64,000 nt of DNA from Diospyros lotus (GCF_014633365.1 NC_068341.1:8184001-8248000); one strand, 5' to 3'; shown: positions 21,918-34,235, counted from the first letter of the stretch. A program made the numbers and translations. Notes: a model not told the origin generated them from the letters alone.

Positions 21918-24900
21918 TTTATTGCTTTACGTACCATGGCTGCTATTTGGATGTTGCTTGGCCATTGACATCATCATTGTCGGCTTCATGTGGTTGTTGA
22001 CAATGGAGGATGAAGGAGAAAAGATGAGTTGTCAGTGATAGCGGTGGCAGGCGAGAAGGAAGGAAAGAGAGAGAAAAAGAGAGAGAGAATAGATTATGTG
22101 TGCAAGATTGAATTTGGGTGTGGGGGGTTTTATTTTTCGTGTTTTTGTGTTTTCAGTTAGTTTTGACTAAAAACACCCAAAATAACAAATGTTGTTTTGG
22201 GTTTTTTTTTACAATTTTTTTTCTTATTTCGAAAATGTATTTTAGAAAATAGCAAATTAAATGCGTTTTCAGTGTTTTGAAAAACTAAAAACTCAAAATA
22301 GATTGAAAACAACAAAGAAAATATAGTTTAATATTTTCATTTATTGTTTAAGGTAACATTTGTTAAAAGGAATAAGATAAAGTTATATCAAAATAAGGTT
22401 AGAATGTTTTTCGAATCAAGATATTGAATAATTAAGATAAGACTGTGAAGCATTTCAAGATTTTTATAAAATTATTTGTTAAATTTTTTAAAATGTACTA
22501 AAAGACATATACGTTATTTTTTTTTATTTGTAAGAATTAATATAAATTTATCTGAAGAGAAGAAAGAAATCAATTTATTTTAAAAAAATTTAGATAAGAA
22601 GTTACTTAACTTTTTTTCAAAGGATCACATATAAATTTAACAAATATAACAAAAAAAAATACTTTTATCTAAAATATTTTTTTTAATTTATATATTAAAA
22701 AATAAACACTACCATAGTGAGACCTAAATGAGTTGAGAAGTTGGAATTTAGAATGAGAATCTTTAACTGCAAGGCTGAGTCAAGACTCCAATGCATGTGC
22801 ATGCAGCATGGCTGTTGGTTAATATCTAATCTAAGCCTGTTAATGCTGCCAACCCATTAATTTCTGGGTTTCACATGGGATTGTTTTTTTTTATTTTTTT
22901 TTATTGTAGGAATAGAAGGAAGTCTCAATATTTAAGTCTTTGGAAAAATTATTATTTTCTTCCTTGTAAGCTATGGGTTCCGATCGATCGGGTAATAGTC
23001 AGAGACCAGGTAAGCCAGGGTCAAAGACCCAGCCCATGGCCTCTAGTGTAGCAATAACTGATACAAATCGTACTATTCAAAATTCAAACACACAACTTTA
23101 ACATACTCAGCACTTGAATCTCGTTCACTCAACCACTTAAATTACCCAAAAAATTTACACATGGGATTGGATTTGGGAGCCATCACAATAATGAACCATA
23201 GATTTTTAGGCCCATTATTTCTTGTATCATCATGAAGCATGGGTATGAGTATAGTTGGCTTTTATTGTAATTTCAGTATGTACGCATGCATATAATTAAC
23301 TCGAATCAACAAAGAATTTACGTTTAATTTTAAATTTTTGTGTTTGAAATGATGAAAACAAAATTTACATTTCCATTCAAGAAAATTCTATGGACTAAAA
23401 ACTAATAAAATTCATTAAAAGAGGTGTAATTTTGTAAATAAATTTCACACTTTGTCTATAAACAGAGTTAACCTCTCTTATGTAAACGAGGGATGAGTTA
23501 ATTCTTGAGGAGTTATGTATAATAAAATAATTTTTATATTTTATTGGTACAATATTGCCCAAATTTGAGGAGCAAGCAAGCTAGCTAGCTAGTTTGATGG
23601 TACCTACTGCTAATGGATTTGCCATGGCATGACATGGCCACCCGTGCTTCACGATGCCAGCGAAAACATTACCCGAGAAGTGACCAAACAGTGGAGCAAG
23701 GTATAACCAAACCTGCTTCTCTTTATTCTCTTATATAATCTTCTTTTAACCTTTAACAAAGGAAGCACATCACATCGGGCCATGCATGATCTTTTGTAAA
23801 TGGATGGAAGATTCGTGACTAGTGATTGGCTTCATTCCCCGTCAAAGAATAACAATATTGAAACTAAGAACAGGGTTACTGTACTTCATGGCAGATTGAT
23901 ACACGAATTGCATGCCCAGCTAACTCAAGTCTATATCCCAACTATAAGAAAACAACAAACTAAAGGATTTTATTCCAAAACTAGATTTATCCTTTTCACA
24001 GTCTTTTTCTCCCCTAATAAGATACCAGTTCATTCCATCCATGAAAGTTCATAGATATTAAATTTATTTAAAATTGACAACCGCACAACTATAAATTTCA
24101 TCAATAGATTTCAAGAATTATACATTTTTTGTAAATTAATAATTAATTGAACATATGATAAATATAAATAGCTTATACAAAATAATAAATAATATGACAA
24201 CATATAATAAATCAGTAACATAAATAATAAAAATATAAAACATAATTTTTTTTCAAAAGAATTATGACAACATATGATAAATATAAATAATAGTCTATAC
24301 AAAATATTAATTTTGTCAAAATAACTTAACGAATTATTTAAAATAATTCAATTTTATATAAATGACTAATTTAACATAACCTACAAACTAATTATTTTTT
24401 AAAATCAAGTAATAACATAAACATATATAAGATTTGTACTTTTTTTTATATGGTTCTGAAACTAATTAATGGTTTTAGAGTTTTAAGTGGTGGTTTTATT
24501 GAGAGAGAATGAGAGGTAAATTATGGGAAATAAAATAAAAAATTAAATTTATTTTTTTAAAAAAATTACTTGGTAGTCAGTATTTGGCGATATTACCTGA
24601 TATTTCAAGATTTCTCTCGATTTAAAAAAATCTCATTTTTCTGTAATTTATTTTAATTAAAATTTTATGTTAATATTTAAGAATTAATAATATGGATTAG
24701 ATCTTGTCTCTTTATATACCAACATACTTACACATTCTCCAAATACTATTCAACCATGAAAAAAACGTTCCAAGAACTACACGTTTTCCACAAATCTAGC
24801 TAGACTTAATTAATAACTTATAAAAATTCTATTTTGGGTACGCAAAAAATAAATAAAATATAATAAAATATCGAAAGAAATGGGCGGGAAAAAGATCTGA

Positions 24901-25089
24901 CAGCTATTTTGTTATAATATATATATATATATATATAGATATTCTTTACAAGCAGATAAGAAAGCATATGATCTAATTCATCACCAGCTTGTAAGAAAAA
25001 CTTGTGGGATAAAGGGATACCTTGTTCATCAATCTTAAAACAATGCCTATCGATCGACTAGCCATTGTTGCGGAACACCGAACACCCCT
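21918..25089. other. AT-rich spacer of unit B upstream of DUF247 gene 2
   Basis: Aligns with unit A up to about 23665, then lacks the A segment 6955-7610. The B join GCGAAAACATTACCCG has AAAAC shared by both A break points, so a deletion in B is likely. About 900 bp (24010-24940) is found only in B and is very A/T rich with TA repeats. No gene is recognised. Confidence 0.55.
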
Positions 25090-25099
25090 CTATATATAG
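25090..25099 (+). promoter_or_regulatory. TATA box of DUF247 gene 2
   Basis: Same CTATATATAG in the same context as upstream of gene 1, about 92 bp before the ATG. Upstream sequence back to about 24945 is also shared; beyond that the two promoters differ. Confidence 0.65.
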
Positions 25100-25190
25100 G
25101 GAGTCTCCCCAATAACACTAAAGCTACGTACGTAGCTATTTAATTAATTAGGATACGTAAGATTAGTGTGTGTTTGCTTTGTTCATATAT

Positions 25191-26600
25191 ATGGACACCA
25201 TCATTATAGTGCAAACCGACGATGGTACGGCCTTGGATATGAGGACGATCAATGAAGGTGTGAACAAGGTGGCAGACATGGCTCAAGCTTCAATTTTCAT
25301 GGTGCCGGAGAGGCTTCGTAAGCTGAACGAAACGGCTTATACCCCTCGCCTCTTCTCCATTGGCCCTCTTCACAGCCACAACGATCCTCATCTGGAAAGC
25401 CCAGAAATTCAAAACATCAAATTGAGTTACTTGAATGATCTCTTGGCTCGCGTTTCTGATGATCCGCAGGATAAAGATCGAATCCTCGATCGATGTCTAC
25501 ATGAGATGGAAAACTTGAAAGAGGTGGCCAAGAAGTCATATGCAGTCGACGCAGAAAAAGCCAAAGCCTTGAGCAAAGAGATGTTGGTCATCGACGGTTG
25601 TTTCATACTCGAATTCCTCTACAAGCATTACAATATCGACATGTTCAAGCAAAGTCGAAACGATCCTATATTCGGCAGTGTGGTGATGCTCAACAGTATC
25701 CAACACGACTTGTTACTGCTAGAGAACCAGCTTCCCTTTTTCGTTCTTGAAAAATTGTTTCAACTCACCTTCAATCGGATTCAGAGTCATCCCCATTCGC
25801 TTACAGAATACGTTCATCAGTTCTTTCGAAAAGTGCTCAGCTTCAACGCCCCTTCACCATCAGTCGAAGGCAGTGTCGCCGCTGCCACAACAAGTGGTGG
25901 GGGCGATAAGGAGAAGAAGGACCAGGAAGCAACGATGTTGTCTGTTGGTTCCTATAATCTCCATATACTCCATCTTCTGTACAGCTACTACCACCCTCCC
26001 GACCAATTAAAGGAGATGGGGCCGATGGGCCATGCCAAAAAATCCAGGGATTCGGCGTCGGAGCTCGACTTCGCCGGAGTGAACTTCATGGCCAACAATG
26101 GAGATCAGTTCAAGGTTGATTTTAAGCAAGGGACGAGAATAACAGATTGGTTGTTTTCTAGCCCCGAATTTCATATTCCGAGGTTGGCCATCTACGACTC
26201 CACGGAGCAAATCTTGAGGAACCTGATAGCCTTCGAGCAGTGTTGCAACGGCGTTGTCTGTTACATGACATCCTATGCGTTTCTAATGGATTTGCTCGTG
26301 AACACTAATGAAGACATCGAAGTGCTGGAGAATGCCGGGGTGATAAACAACTACTTGGGAGCGAGGCCAGAAGCCACGAATCTATTCAACAATCTGTGCA
26401 AGCAAGTGGTTCTGGAAAACTTCGACTTCGCGAATACCTACAAGAACGCGACCGACTACAGCCGACACTGGTGGCCGGCGATTAGGGCTTATTTTATCCG
26501 GAAATATCTGGCAACTCCATATGGTTTCATTGCATTTGTTGCGGGTGCCATCTATTTTGTCATTGAAGTCGTGAAATTCATTGACAACTATTTTGTCTAG
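25191..26600 (+). CDS. DUF247 (UPF0481 type) protein 2
   Basis: A single-exon gene encodes 469 residues and is paralogous to the gene at 8523 from first to last residue. The start is ATG at 25191 (MDTIIIVQT). It keeps the VPERLRKL segment, MLVIDGCFILEFLY, the hallmark LLENQLPFFVLEKLF and the identical C-terminal hydrophobic anchor. It differs by a one-residue insertion near 117 and several residues gained in the Ser/Gly/Lys loop and just after it (about 225-275). Scattered substitutions cluster in the middle third, while the N- and C-terminal parts are nearly unchanged. Both copies are free of stops, suggesting retained function or recent duplication. Like gene 1, its 3' end is followed after 46 bp by a Copia LTR. 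Biochemical function is unknown. Confidence 0.92.
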   Translation: MDTIIIVQTDDGTALDMRTINEGVNKVADMAQASIFMVPERLRKLNETAYTPRLFSIGPLHSHNDPHLESPEIQNIKLSYLNDLLARVSDDPQDKDRILDRCLHEMENLKEVAKKSYAVDAEKAKALSKEMLVIDGCFILEFLYKHYNIDMFKQSRNDPIFGSVVMLNSIQHDLLLLENQLPFFVLEKLFQLTFNRIQSHPHSLTEYVHQFFRKVLSFNAPSPSVEGSVAAATTSGGGDKEKKDQEATMLSVGSYNLHILHLLYSYYHPPDQLKEMGPMGHAKKSRDSASELDFAGVNFMANNGDQFKVDFKQGTRITDWLFSSPEFHIPRLAIYDSTEQILRNLIAFEQCCNGVVCYMTSYAFLMDLLVNTNEDIEVLENAGVINNYLGARPEATNLFNNLCKQVVLENFDFANTYKNATDYSRHWWPAIRAYFIRKYLATPYGFIAFVAGAIYFVIEVVKFIDNYFV

Positions 26601-26646
26601 CTGAATCATTAACCCTGCGCGTGGGCCAGCATGCGCATGCGGAAGA

Positions 26647-26929
26647 CGTTGAAGATCAATTTGAATTTTCTAGATGAATGTGTCCTGGTTTATGTGTGTG
26701 TGCAAATTCAATGTTATTTTATTAATTAATTATGGTTCATGTATTGGCTATTTTGATTCGTGTCATTAGTGTGATTCATGAATGGATTTATGTACTTATA
26801 TTTTAAAGGTTAACTCCACTGTATTTGAAGTTTGAAAAATAAAGGGGAAATTCTACAATTCCTCCTCCAAAACATTTCTCTCTCTTAAAAAAAGTCTCTT
26901 CCTTCTAAATATCCCTCTACTCCCTAACA
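26647..26929 (+). repeat. Copia 5' LTR, unit B
   Basis: 283 bp ending TCCCTAACA. It begins CGTTGAAG where the 3' LTR has TGTTGAAA, so the first base is mutated, as in unit A. It lies 46 bp downstream of the DUF247 stop codon and probably supplies the transcript end of that gene. Confidence 0.88.
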
Positions 26930-27378
26930 AAGTGGTATGAAAGGAAAGTTCTTTTGAAAGATGACAAACAATGCTGGAGTACTTTATTAATTTCAATTTT
27001 CTTGGCCGCCTCACAAAATAAATTCATGAAATGTGGTGTCTCCATGTAAAAATTGTGCTTAACTCACAAGATGTATGGGAAGATTGTAGAGAAAGGTTAT
27101 GTGCAACCTCGAAAATGAGAAGGATGCTTTGGCAAAAACAAAGAAGAAGGATCAGCAAGCCCTCACCCTCATCCATCAATGTTTGAGAAAGTGGTCGTTG
27201 CAACCACTACAAAGGAAGCATGGGACATTTTTCAAAGTTCCTTTCAAAGCTCCAATCATTGTGAGGTGATTTTGATGCTTTGTGCATGAAGGAGTTCGAG
27301 TCAATTCCGAATTATTGTTCAAGAGTGAAGTCCATTGTAAATCAAATAACAAGGAACATAGATAAAATTGAAGATGTT

Positions 27379-27499
27379 CACTACAAAAAAGCAATGCTAA
27401 AATATAAAAATCCGTCGCTAAAAAATTTAGCGACGGATTTATTGACGGGTACCTTTCCGTCTCTAAATTCCGTAGCTAAATACGATTTTTCTTGTAGTG
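27379..27499. mobile_element. Small CACTA-type MITE, 121 bp
   Basis: CACTACAAAAAA...TTTCTTGTAGTG with target duplication GTT (27376-27378 and 27500-27502), inserted in the Copia gag frame. The interior contains an exact hairpin of CCGTCGCTAAA and TTTAGCGACGG, the same words as in the larger CACTA elements here. Confidence 0.93.
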
Positions 27500-27736
27500 G
27501 TTTGTGTGTTAAAAAAGACTCCTCATTTCTAGACTCCAAAGTTTAAATATGTGGTTTGTGTCGTTGAGGAGTCCAAAGATCTAGACTCCATGACACCTGA
27601 ACAACTAAAGGGCTCTTTACAAACCTATGAAGACAAGATCAAGAAGAGGCAAGGTGAATTGTTGGAATAAGCTCTTAAAGCGATGGTTTCTTTGAAAGAT
27701 GATAACAGAGAAAACACTACAAAAAAATCTAGCTTT

Positions 27737-30546
27737 CACTACAAGAAAATAGTAGTTTAGAGACGGATTTTTTCGTCTCAAATTAGAGATGAATTTGAGA
27801 CAGATTTTTTTGAGATGAAAAAAAATTCGTCTCTAAATTGAGATGAATTTAGAGACGGAAAATAATCCATCTCTAATTTAAGATGAATTTAGAGACGAAA
27901 ACTAATTCGTCTAAATTTGAGATGGATGTACAAACGAAAAAAAATCCGTCTCTAATTAGAGATGTAAAAAAGTTTTGTCTCAAAAATTCGTCACAAATTG
28001 AGACGGATGTAGAGACGAAAATTAATCTGTCTCAAATTAGAGTTGGATTTTTGAGACAAGAATTAATCTGTCTCAATTTGAGATGGATATTTTTTCGTCT
28101 CAAAATCTCTCTCAAAATTTTTGTCCCTCTCAAATTTATAATATGTAAAATTAATTTATAAAATGTAAAATTTTTATCCATAGATATTGAAATTAAATAC
28201 TTAATATATAAATTAATATATTTAATGTGCATAAAATATAAAATAAAGTATATATAATTTAAATTATTTATATTTTATTTTATTACATATATTATTATTA
28301 TTATTATCATTTATTTATTTATTTATTTTTATCCGAAACAACTTTCCAAAATTTATGGCACGTCCAGATGCTGTTGCGGGGTCCCAGCAGCCTTTTTGAT
28401 TTTCCTTTGTGTGTTTCTCTCTAGCATGTCTCGTGGATTTTCTACAGATTTTGTGGCTGGTTTCGCGGAGTGTCTGTCTCCATTTCAAGTTGGGTCTAAT
28501 TACATAATTGAATCTCGTCCATTTTGCTCAAGGTTAGACGAAAATTAGAGAGCCCATTGCTCACCATAGAGCTTTTCTGCTAGTTGAAAATTGAGAGCCC
28601 AATTCGTTTTTCCAGTCTTCCTTCTATCCAAAAGTAGAGAGCAAATACCACTATCGTCTTCTTTCTGCTAGCTGCCATAGCCACCAGTTCTTAATGCAGT
28701 GCCTGCAGGTTCTTGAGAAGAAGATGTATCCAAGAGTGTGTCTTTACCCCTTATTTCAGTTATGAACAAGGATCTACTTCTTTTGCAGTTATCCACATGA
28801 TTTTTGGTGTCAAAAATGCCTCTAAGCTCCTGGCCAAGCTTCCAGTAAGTGATCGCTATGCAACTGTTATTACACTATCATATGAAGCTCAAGTTAGGGT
28901 TTAAGATCCCATTTATGGTTGTGTATCTGAAATTTTTGCCCTTCAACAGCAGGTATGATGAATCACTATAAATCCTTGTATTCTTTGTTTATTTATCTTT
29001 TTTCAAGCATCTCTATATTCCTCACATGATTCATATATTTAACCTTTCATTGAAAAAGATTTCATATTTTTCAATCCTGTATTCTCCAATGTCAAGACAA
29101 GATGTTTTTATACGGTTAATACCTCATCGTGCCATTTCAAGGTTTTGAGGATTAACGAAACCATGGTTTTCATAGACAACATCTTCTTTTCATCAAAAGA
29201 TTTATCCTTAATCTTTTTGAATTTCTGAACTTAATTTGCTAATTATGTGTGATTTTAGGTTAATAATCTGCAAGTTTATCTAGCCTTTTTGAAGGAGTTT
29301 GCAGACTCTTGTGCAAACCTTCAAAATGTTCAAATTTGGTTTCACCCAGAAACCAATTTAAACTCTTTTCTAGATCTCGATCCAAACTTCACAAATAATT
29401 TGGGTTTCCAGAATGCTAATTTTTAACATGATCCAAACCCTGTTTGGGGTTCTGAAGACCCAATCATACCAAAAGAAAATGTCGATGAACTTAGATCTTT
29501 TATGTTCGGTAATTATCATCAACACTAACCATTGGCGAAATCTAAAGCTATTGTGGGAGAATTAGATTTTTTTTCTTTTTATATGATTTATTAAGTTACA
29601 ATAATGAAAATTAGGTTGAAGGCCTTTCCCAAGTTGTTGTTCCCATCATGTGAATCTTATAGTTTGTGGATTACACTATTTGTGAGGTCCTGGGTTTTGT
29701 GTATCAACAGGGCCTTCCTGATTGCACCAAGGACAAGTAACTGTTCTATTGGCATTAAGTCAATGAGTATTCCTTGAGATTCTGAGAGGCATGTTCAAGT
29801 TTTCATTCTAAAACACATGTTTTGTTTCATGATTTAGGAGAGGTCAATTCAAATAAAGATTTTTTAGCTAGTGCGTCTGTTTTTGTCTTGTGTTGAATCT
29901 TTTTCATGGCTAATGATTTAATTTTGTATTTTAGAATACAAGTAACCAACATATTAAATAATCGATTATGATAAGTCGAATTATATTTTTCTTTTTTTGT
30001 ATTTTAGAATACAAATAACCAACATATTGTTGAGAGGGATTTTCTCGTCCCTAAATTTAAGATAGATTTAGAGAAGAAAAAATCTGCCACAAAATCTCTT
30101 TTAAATTTGAGACAGAAAAAATTTATCTCAGAATGTCTTTCAAATTTGAGACAGAAAAATTCATCTATAAATCCTTTTCAAATTTGAGTCTTAAAATCCG
30201 TCTCAATTTTTAGATGAAAAATATTCGTGTCTAAATCCGTCTCAAATTTGAGATGAAAAATTCGTCTAAAATTTGAGACGATTTTCGACAAGGAAAAATT
30301 CAAAAATTTGTCTCAAATTTTAGACGAAAAAATCCGTCTCTAAATCGATCTTAAATTTGAGATGAAAAATCCGTCTCAAAATCCCTCTTAAATTTGAGAT
30401 GAAAAATCTCTCTCAAAAATCGTCTCAAATTAGTCTCAAAATTTGTGCCAAATTTTGCAAAGAGCATTTTTGTGATGGTCCAAAATTCGTCTCAAACAAA
30501 AAATTCTTCTCAAAATCTATCTCTAAACAGCTATTTTCTTGTAGTG
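27737..30546. mobile_element. CACTA transposon (inner) carrying a captured plant gene
   Basis: Ends CACTACAAGAAAATAG and GCTATTTTCTTGTAGTG are inverted repeats (CACTACAAGAAAATAG against CTATTTTCTTGTAGTG). Flanks are TTT and ATT, so the target duplication is imperfect. Both subterminal regions (27760-28130 and 30030-30530) are packed with GAGACGG/CGTCTC words in both orientations. The middle (about 28350-29950) is ordinary complexity and contains a LOB-domain gene copy with its intron. This is a Pack-CACTA-type gene capture. Confidence 0.88.
28695..29528 (+). pseudogene. Captured LOB-domain (LBD/ASL class I) gene copy inside a CACTA element
   Basis: Exon 1 (28695-28952) encodes the LOB domain. 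It has a perfect CX2CX6CX3C block (CSACRFLRRRCIQEC), then a GAS-type block (AVIHMIFGVKNASKLLAKL), then YGCVSEIFALQQQ. A GT/AG intron (28953-29258) follows in phase 0, and exon 2 (29259-29528) continues VNNLQVYLAFLKE, the leucine-rich coiled coil, down to a final stop. Defects are TAA just before the first Cys, TAA in place of the Gln codon of the usual Q-DPIYGC stretch (about 28902), and TAA in exon 2 (about 29425). Upstream sequence (28380-28690) may be captured 5' flank. The family are plant transcription factors. This copy cannot make a full protein. Confidence 0.85.
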
Positions 30547-32142
30547 ATTTAGTAACGGAAAAATCCATCTCTAAAACATAAAATTCTGTTGCTAAATTAT
30601 TTAGCGGTGAATTTTGTGATGAACATATTCCGCCGCTAAAATTGATGTCGCAAAAATTTAGTGACGAATAAATTTAGCGACGGGAATGTTTCCATTGCTA
30701 ATTATGTGACGAAAACATTACGTCGCTAATTAGCGATAAATTTTTTCCATTGTTGATTAGGGACGGGATCTTAGGGATAGAAAAATCATGTTGCTGATTT
30801 TGTCACTGGCTAAAATAAAAAAAAAATTAATATAAATAAAAATAATAAAAATTATAAATTATATAAATTAAAATTTGAACATGAATTTTTATATTTATTT
30901 AATATAAATAAAATTTGATAATTAACAATTTATTTTAATTAATTAAATAGAAATTAAAAATTCATTTATATAATCATTAATTTAGAGATAAAAATAAATA
31001 TTAAAATATTTTAAATTTAAATTCATTTAAATATGTAAGATAACAAAAATGAATATAAAATTTAACACAATTAATTTAGTTAGTGAATAAAAAATATTCA
31101 TCTATAACTATAACTGACATGGGTATTTTTTATTTAAAAAATATTCAAAAATATATTTAAAAGTTAAAATAACAAAATATTAAAAATATAATACACAGAA
31201 AAAAAAATATCTTATAAATTTTGGTAATGCTCATATCTTTTAAATGAATACTCTATAAAAAAAATAAACAAAACTTTAAGGAATGCAGAAGAGAAGGGGA
31301 GGGGAGGGGATTTATATAAGAGGAGGGCACAAGGGGGGGGGGAATTCAAAGGGGAATGGGGAATTAACAGAATATCAACTTTTTTATAAAAAAAAATTCA
31401 AAATTTTAAAAAAATATTTTAAATATTTTTTTAAAAAAAATCATAAAATATAAATAATATATATAGAAAAAAATATATTTTATACTCAATAATAAACATA
31501 AAATAATATATATAAATAATAAAAAAATTTCAAATTTGGAGCATCCTACTTTTATGCAATTCACAAGTTTCATCAAATAATTGATATTTCATGATCAAGA
31601 GTGTAATACTAGCGAAAAAGAGTATTTGAGTTCTCCCAATAACTAAAAAAATATAACATGCTTGAGTCTAAACGGGATTTGCAGTGGTGGAAGAATTGGC
31701 TCAAAATATATATATATATATACATATAAATAATAATATTTTAAAACTCTAATTTAATGTTAAACTAAAGGAAAAAAATGAGTCACAATTTTTATGTTAG
31801 AGAAATAATTTTGTAAGTAAATCATTCTAAATATTTGATAGAAAATATCTTCAAAATTTAACAAATTTTGTAATTAACTCTAAGTTTATTTGTACTTATA
31901 ATTTTTGTACAGATAAACAATGATTGAGTATCTTCCTTGATATCCAAATATGCAAATATATATTTGTGTCTTTCATTTAGATATATTTTATTCTTTGTGT
32001 CTTATATCCGAATATATTTTACTTGTATTTGTCTTATATTCGAATATATATATATATTGCCTTATATTTGAAAATTTGATTCTTTGTTTGTCTTGTATTC
32101 GAATGCAAACAGAATATTCCATCGCTAATTCAAACCAATATT

Positions 32143-34235
32143 TGTAACGCCTCGCTTCTCGGGCATGTTATAACTGGGGACAATTTTGGGATAATAATTT
32201 TTTTTTTCTTTCAAACTAATCCTGAATCACATCATACCTCGAATCCATCCTAGAATTCTCAATCATTTTCTCGAAAGAGAATCATTATCAAGTGCGGAAG
32301 CAAGGATCGAACCTGACATCTTAACATTGATCATAAATCAATTCTTATATCACTGTACATCAACATAACTTAATACAAAGCATAAGTTCTCAACATTAAC
32401 CTTAAATCGGATTATGCATCATCATTTCTTAAAACGTTCAGATTTCAAAATAATAGAACTTAAATGCATAGACTACATAACATACATTTCATTCATCATG
32501 CACCTTGCTAAGTACTATTTCATGCCTCATTCATTCTCGTATCTGCTACAATCTCCATTTGGAATGTTTGAATATTTTAGGGGCAAAGCCCAAATTAGAT
32601 GATGAACAATCTAAGTAAGGGTACATAAAACATATTTCGTGTATGAATGTAATGTCTTACTCATCGTAAGGGTCAATTGCACCATTCATGCTACTCACCA
32701 TTTTTGCGGCCACTTCTTTCGAAGCCGGGGTGTATGGGTGCACCCTTGGTAAAGCAGCGATGCCAGTTCGTACTCTTTACGGCCACAATGCGCATGATCA
32801 ATGATATCAACGTGTACATATGCATTTCATAGCATGTCATGTATGTGGTCTACGTGATAGATACATATCAAAGCATGTCAATATGATGAAAGCATCCCCG
32901 AAGATCGGAGTTTGAAACATAAATCACCTACAACCAATCATTTTCCATAAAACTAAATCCAGCTGGGGAGTACCACTTACCTCAATATTCGTGCTTTGTC
33001 TCGAAATTCGTGTATCGCCTCAATCTGTGTGCCAACCTCAAAATTTGCACAAGTTACTTCAACTTTAGCCTCAAAGCATTCTAACCACCATATTTATTAA
33101 ATAAGTATTAAAACCTATTTTTTCATAATTTCTTGCATTTTTTTAATTTTTTTTCTCTATTTCTTCCTGTTTTTCCTCAATAAATCCAAACTAAATATTT
33201 CTTAAATATTTTCTCAAATATTTCACTATAAAAATTCATAAAATAATATTTTTAAATATCTAAAAATTTTTAGAGAATTTTACTTACCTTAACTTAGCTC
33301 AGTCTTTCTCGGTATGCGTGTCATATCCTCAAAATGCGTGCTGAAGTCATTTTTCTTGCCAAATCATTGAAATAACCATAAATCTCCATTTCCTATTTTT
33401 CAGAATTTTTCTAAGATTTTTCTATATTTTTTTTCATTTTCTTCCATTTTTTCGTTTCCTTTTTTTCTTTTTTCTTTTTCTTTCTCCCTTTCTTCTTCCT
33501 CCCCTGCCTCCTGCAATTCTCTCTTCTTTTTTTTTTCTTTTTCTTCTTTTTCTTTCTTCTTTCTTTTCTTCTTCTTCTTCCTTCCTCTGACCTGCATGCT
33601 GCTGCAACTCCCACGGCCATGCCTAGCTGCTGTCGACCGCACACACCGCCACCTCCAAGCACCACCGCGAGCCACCGGCGATGCTGCCTCGGCCCTGCCA
33701 CAGCGAGCTGCCGCCTCACCCAGCTTCCGTGCGTCTAGCTTCCATGGCGGCCGTTAACATGGCCGCCGATCGCGGCCACTGCGAGCTGGTTGCTTGTAGC
33801 CATGGCTGCCTTAGCTCTCCCTCTCAATCTCACGAGCTCTCCCTGCCTCTATCTCGACTATTGTTTGCTCTCAAACTCTCTTCTCCTTTCCCTTTATATA
33901 GTCGAAGCATCCACCGACTCCCCTGCCTAAGCCATTTCTCTTTGCGTATAACACACTCAAATTGCCATATGTTTGCAGATCGTGGAGTTGCAAGGCATGG
34001 CTTGGAATTACAGGGTAAGGGCGGCCATCACACGCATACACAGTACACGGATGAATATATATATATATATAATTGCACGTCACAATCCTCTCAAATCTTT
34101 TTACCTTAGATTTCTTCGGATCTTCTTCCTCAAATCTTGCATCCAATATTCTTTCCCATTGCAGCAAATCTCGATCATTTAAAAGCTTCACAGAAGCTGG
34201 CCTTCTCACCCACTCGCATATATATATATATATTC
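32143..34235 (-). mobile_element. Gypsy-like LTR, partial, inside the outer CACTA element
   Basis: The left end TGTAACGCCTCGC is the reverse complement of the CTGGGCGTTACA-type 3' end. The sequence aligns in reverse with 13700-16232, including a conserved block at about 32556-32622. The 5' end on the right is not recognised; the homology fades before the CACTA sequence resumes at about 34240, so this copy is probably truncated. Pyrimidine-rich stretches at 33415-33590 yield spurious Lys/Glu-rich open frames on the other strand. Confidence 0.7.

Noticed and set aside
28713..28904. Short open frame first considered as an independent small gene
   Set aside because: It is part of exon 1 of the captured LBD copy, bounded by an upstream stop and a Gln-to-stop change.
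31299..31350. G-rich runs considered as a G-quadruplex motif
   Set aside because: Only three G4 runs lie close together; the fourth is distant, and the place is decayed transposon DNA without a gene.
33400..33719. Lys/Glu-rich open frames on the minus strand
   Set aside because: They are the reverse of a pyrimidine-rich stretch in a Gypsy-like LTR, and related LTRs do not keep the frame.
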